A stretch of DNA of 64,000 nucleotides. Source: Pseudomonas viridiflava (lineage in GTDB: Bacteria > Pseudomonadota > Gammaproteobacteria > Pseudomonadales > Pseudomonadaceae). Positions 62,032 through 64,000 of the stretch are shown one piece after another. Position 1 is the stretch's first letter; each line of letters starts with the position of its first letter. The stretch covers positions 496,001 through 560,000 of the forward strand of contig NZ_UTIQ01000199.1 in NCBI RefSeq assembly GCF_900582625.1, written 5' to 3'. A program made the position numbers and the translations under genes. The notes under the pieces are model-generated. The model was given only the letters and a program-made list of their open reading frames with translations. It did no database searches and had not been told where the DNA came from.

Positions 62032-63270
62032 TCAGGCGCCTAACGCGCGACGCTGTCGACGCGCTGGAGCGGTAATGGGAAAAATCGCCAGGGTCGGCAC
62101 ATAGCGCGCCAGCAAGCCCGCCGCCATGTGCCGCTGGCGTTGGTTGCCGCTGCTCAATACGCGCCGGCACGCTGCTTCGCTAAAGGGTTCGCCAAGCACA
62201 TAGGGCGTGCCGTTCGGCAGCGCGCCAGCGTTTTGTTGCAGCCAGGCATTGATCAGCCCGGCATCAGGCCAGGGCAGATTTTCGTCAGGGTCCAAGGCGA
62301 CGTTCGGGTCGTTGGGGTCGTCGTTCGGGCCAGCGTCGTAGTCAGGCGAATGGCGCAGTTCCAAATCTAGCTCGGCAAGGTCGGCACCGGTGATCTGGCT
62401 GAACGCTTCGCCGGCCGCTCGCGCCATGGGCACGTCGTGCATCTGCTGCACCAGCCAGGGCAGCGCCACTGGGTCGCCAAACAGGCCGGTGGCTTTGATG
62501 GCGATGCGGCGCTGCGCCGGGTTCTGGGTCATGCGCCGAATCCAGGCCATGCTGGTTTCCCGCGCCTGCCAGGCCAGCACCACATGCAAGGCGCGCTCCT
62601 GGTAGCGGCCGGGCTGTTCGGCGAATTGTTGAAGAATCGGCAGCGCTTCCTCATCGCCCATTTGCGCGGTGGCCCAGTTGCTCCAGAAGCGCACCGCGTC
62701 ATCCGCATGCACACGGTGCAGGCGAATCGGCTGCATCAGGTCGCGGCGCCGCAACTCCCCGGCTGTGCGCGCGGCGGCGGCCAATACGCTGGGGTCGCTG
62801 TTGCCCAGCGCAGACAGCAACGCCGCTCCGGGGTCGTGGCGATGCAAGCCACACGCGGCCAGACCCAAGCGCCGGAACAGCGGCTCGGGCGAGGTCAGCA
62901 GGCGCTCTACCCACGGTTGAATCGCCGGCCACTCCAGCCAGCCGAGCGCGGCGGCAAAGTAACGCTCGCCCTCCTCGCTGGTGCGAATGTGCTCGCCCAG
63001 CGTTTTCAACGCCGCGCTGTTGTTCATCTGAAACGCCAACACCGTGGCCGCGAACACCTCGCCGTTGGCGTTGGGGTTGAGTTGTTCGAGCAGCACGTTC
63101 AGGCCCTTGAGGCCGGCGATCTGCAAACCATCAAGGTGCGCTTCGATGCGGTTGTCGAGCGTGGCCAGGTGCGTGAGGTCGTAGTTCGGCGCGCCCACGG
63201 CGTGGTCGCGCAGCATGGCGAGGAAGCTGGCTTCTTCGGCGTGTTGGTCGAGGATTATGGCAACGGACAT
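62032..63270 (-). CDS. TIGR02270/HEAT-repeat family protein
   Basis: A 412-residue protein of alpha-helical HEAT-like repeats: 'SNWATAQMGDEEALPILQQFAEQPGRYQERALHVVLAWQA' and 'ATGLFGDPVALPWLVQQMHD', with an acidic Asp/Pro spacer ('GPNDDPNDPNVALDPDENLPWPD') and a helical C-terminus. It matches the TIGR02270 family, which occurs beside type VI secretion spike genes such as PAAR/DUF4150, DUF2169 and VgrG. ATG 63270 comes one base after the upstream stop. Its role may be as scaffold or chaperone for effector loading, which is inference from context of homologues. Confidence 0.85.
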   Translation of the reverse strand: MSVAIILDQHAEEASFLAMLRDHAVGAPNYDLTHLATLDNRIEAHLDGLQIAGLKGLNVLLEQLNPNANGEVFAATVLAFQMNNSAALKTLGEHIRTSEEGERYFAAALGWLEWPAIQPWVERLLTSPEPLFRRLGLAACGLHRHDPGAALLSALGNSDPSVLAAAARTAGELRRRDLMQPIRLHRVHADDAVRFWSNWATAQMGDEEALPILQQFAEQPGRYQERALHVVLAWQARETSMAWIRRMTQNPAQRRIAIKATGLFGDPVALPWLVQQMHDVPMARAAGEAFSQITGADLAELDLELRHSPDYDAGPNDDPNDPNVALDPDENLPWPDAGLINAWLQQNAGALPNGTPYVLGEPFSEAACRRVLSSGNQRQRHMAAGLLARYVPTLAIFPITAPARRQRRALGA

Positions 63271-63271
63271 G

Positions 63272-64000
63272 TTAGGGGGTGATCTCGTGCCAGAGCTGAC
63301 CATCGTCGGTCCAGCACACGTTTTTCGGGCCGCTGGAGAGCAACACGCCATCGGCCGCATGCAGGTGGCGGCAGGTGGGCTGGGGCGCGATTTTCATATC
63401 GACCGGTTGCAGGTCGTCATTGCTATCGAGCCGGAACAAGCCACTTTCACTGGCCACATAGAGCGTGTCGTTGAACCACTCCAGGCTCCAGAAATCATCG
63501 GTGGAAACATCGTGTTTGATCACGTCCCAGTGCGCGCCGTTGCTGCGCAGCAAGGTGCCTAACTGGCCGCAGGCGAACACCAGGTCTTCGCGCACCACCT
63601 TCACGCCATGCAGCACCACGTTGGTTGGCGAGTCGAGCTCCAGCCAGGCACCTTGTTGACGATGCCAGATTTCGCCGTTGAATCCGACGGCGTAAATGCT
63701 GGCTTCGCTCAGGCCATCTACGGCGTTGAAACCACACAGTTCAATAACGCCACGAGCCAGCACGGTGCCTTGGTCTTGGTGGGTCCAGTTGTCCACGCCT
63801 TCGCGGCGGTAAACCTGGCGACCCATGCCCACGGCATAGGGCACGCCGGCAATCAATTTCAAATCACGCATCGGGCCGCGTCGTTCCGGGCCTTCCAGAC
63901 TTGAGTCGACGTGTTCTTCGGCGTTGCCGGCGCGGGTTCCGACAGAGACGATTCCATCCGGCCCCATGGCGATCACGGAGGGCTCGCCCAACGGCGTAAA
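63272..64000 (-). CDS. Beta-propeller-like protein (5' end outside window)
   Basis: At least 242 codons of a minus-strand gene that starts beyond the right edge; the frame stays open to base 64000. The visible sequence has a repeating 'IYAVGFNGEIWHRQQGAW', 'VFACGQLGTLLRSNGAHWDVI', 'LYVASESGLFRLD' pattern, one motif about every 45 residues, as in Kelch/WD or sialidase-like beta-propellers. One base separates its stop from the TIGR02270 start, so the two are co-translated. Gene neighbourhoods with TIGR02270 suggest a type VI secretion accessory locus. Confidence 0.75.
   Translation of the reverse strand, partial: FTPLGEPSVIAMGPDGIVSVGTRAGNAEEHVDSSLEGPERRGPMRDLKLIAGVPYAVGMGRQVYRREGVDNWTHQDQGTVLARGVIELCGFNAVDGLSEASIYAVGFNGEIWHRQQGAWLELDSPTNVVLHGVKVVREDLVFACGQLGTLLRSNGAHWDVIKHDVSTDDFWSLEWFNDTLYVASESGLFRLDSNDDLQPVDMKIAPQPTCRHLHAADGVLLSSGPKNVCWTDDGQLWHEITP

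Overview
The window looks like chromosome of a Pseudomonas species. It is GC-rich, and it carries a lipase/foldase pair very close to LipA/Lif of P. aeruginosa, an OprD-family porin, DUF1652 and DUF2188 proteins, a galU-gor neighbourhood as in P. aeruginosa, and REP-type repeats containing the 'TAGGAGCGGCTTTAGCCGCGA' core. No tRNA, rRNA, insertion sequence, prophage or CRISPR array is visible.

Region 1 (1-13.6 kb) is a stress-adaptation cluster. It holds a truncated erythromycin-esterase-like gene, a PLDc_N membrane protein, a pyruvate-oxidase-like TPP enzyme, two KGG-repeat proteins that share an upstream DNA module, a ClpP/Ser-protease-like protein, a membrane-tailed SDR, a metallothionein, an orphan CheB/CheR/PAS/histidine kinase/receiver giant, a DUF2188 protein, a stand-alone CinA C-terminal domain, DUF1652 and NIPSNAP proteins. 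The gene content resembles the RpoS-dependent stress islands of other pseudomonads. Region 2 (13.6-27.1 kb) carries a CaiB-type CoA transferase with an acyl-CoA dehydrogenase, then lipA-lif, then an OprD porin/GntP permease/3-hydroxybutyrate dehydrogenase/acetoacetyl-CoA synthetase operon for 3-hydroxybutyrate use. Good sigma-54 promoter candidates precede lipA and the porin. An MFS exporter follows.

Region 3 (27.2-40.3 kb) has an eight-heme cytochrome with TPRs, a TRIC channel, gorA, galU, ugd, and a compact non-cyanobacterial Kai operon (kaiC-kaiB-kaiB-PAS/histidine kinase/receiver), then a serine/threonine dehydratase. Region 4 (40.8-47.1 kb) is an operon of RND efflux plus a two-component system.

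Region 5 (47.8-61.3 kb) is an unfamiliar catabolic locus. A seven-gene, almost gapless minus-strand operon encodes a SsuABC-like importer, a DszC-like flavin enzyme, a 2-hydroxyacid dehydrogenase, a class II aldolase and an M19 dipeptidase. It is flanked by a SnoaL-like protein, an amidohydrolase/GlcG pair, LysR, VOC, MFS and AraC genes. Region 6 (61.6-64 kb) is the 3' part of an operon (beta-propeller-like protein, TIGR02270/HEAT-like protein, B-box zinc protein) of a type found beside type VI secretion accessory genes.

The gaps between these blocks are packed with several unrelated families of short extragenic repeats, often nested or in tandem. Starts were chosen from Shine-Dalgarno spacing and protein family length. 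Functional calls come from motif and family recognition by eye, with no database search.
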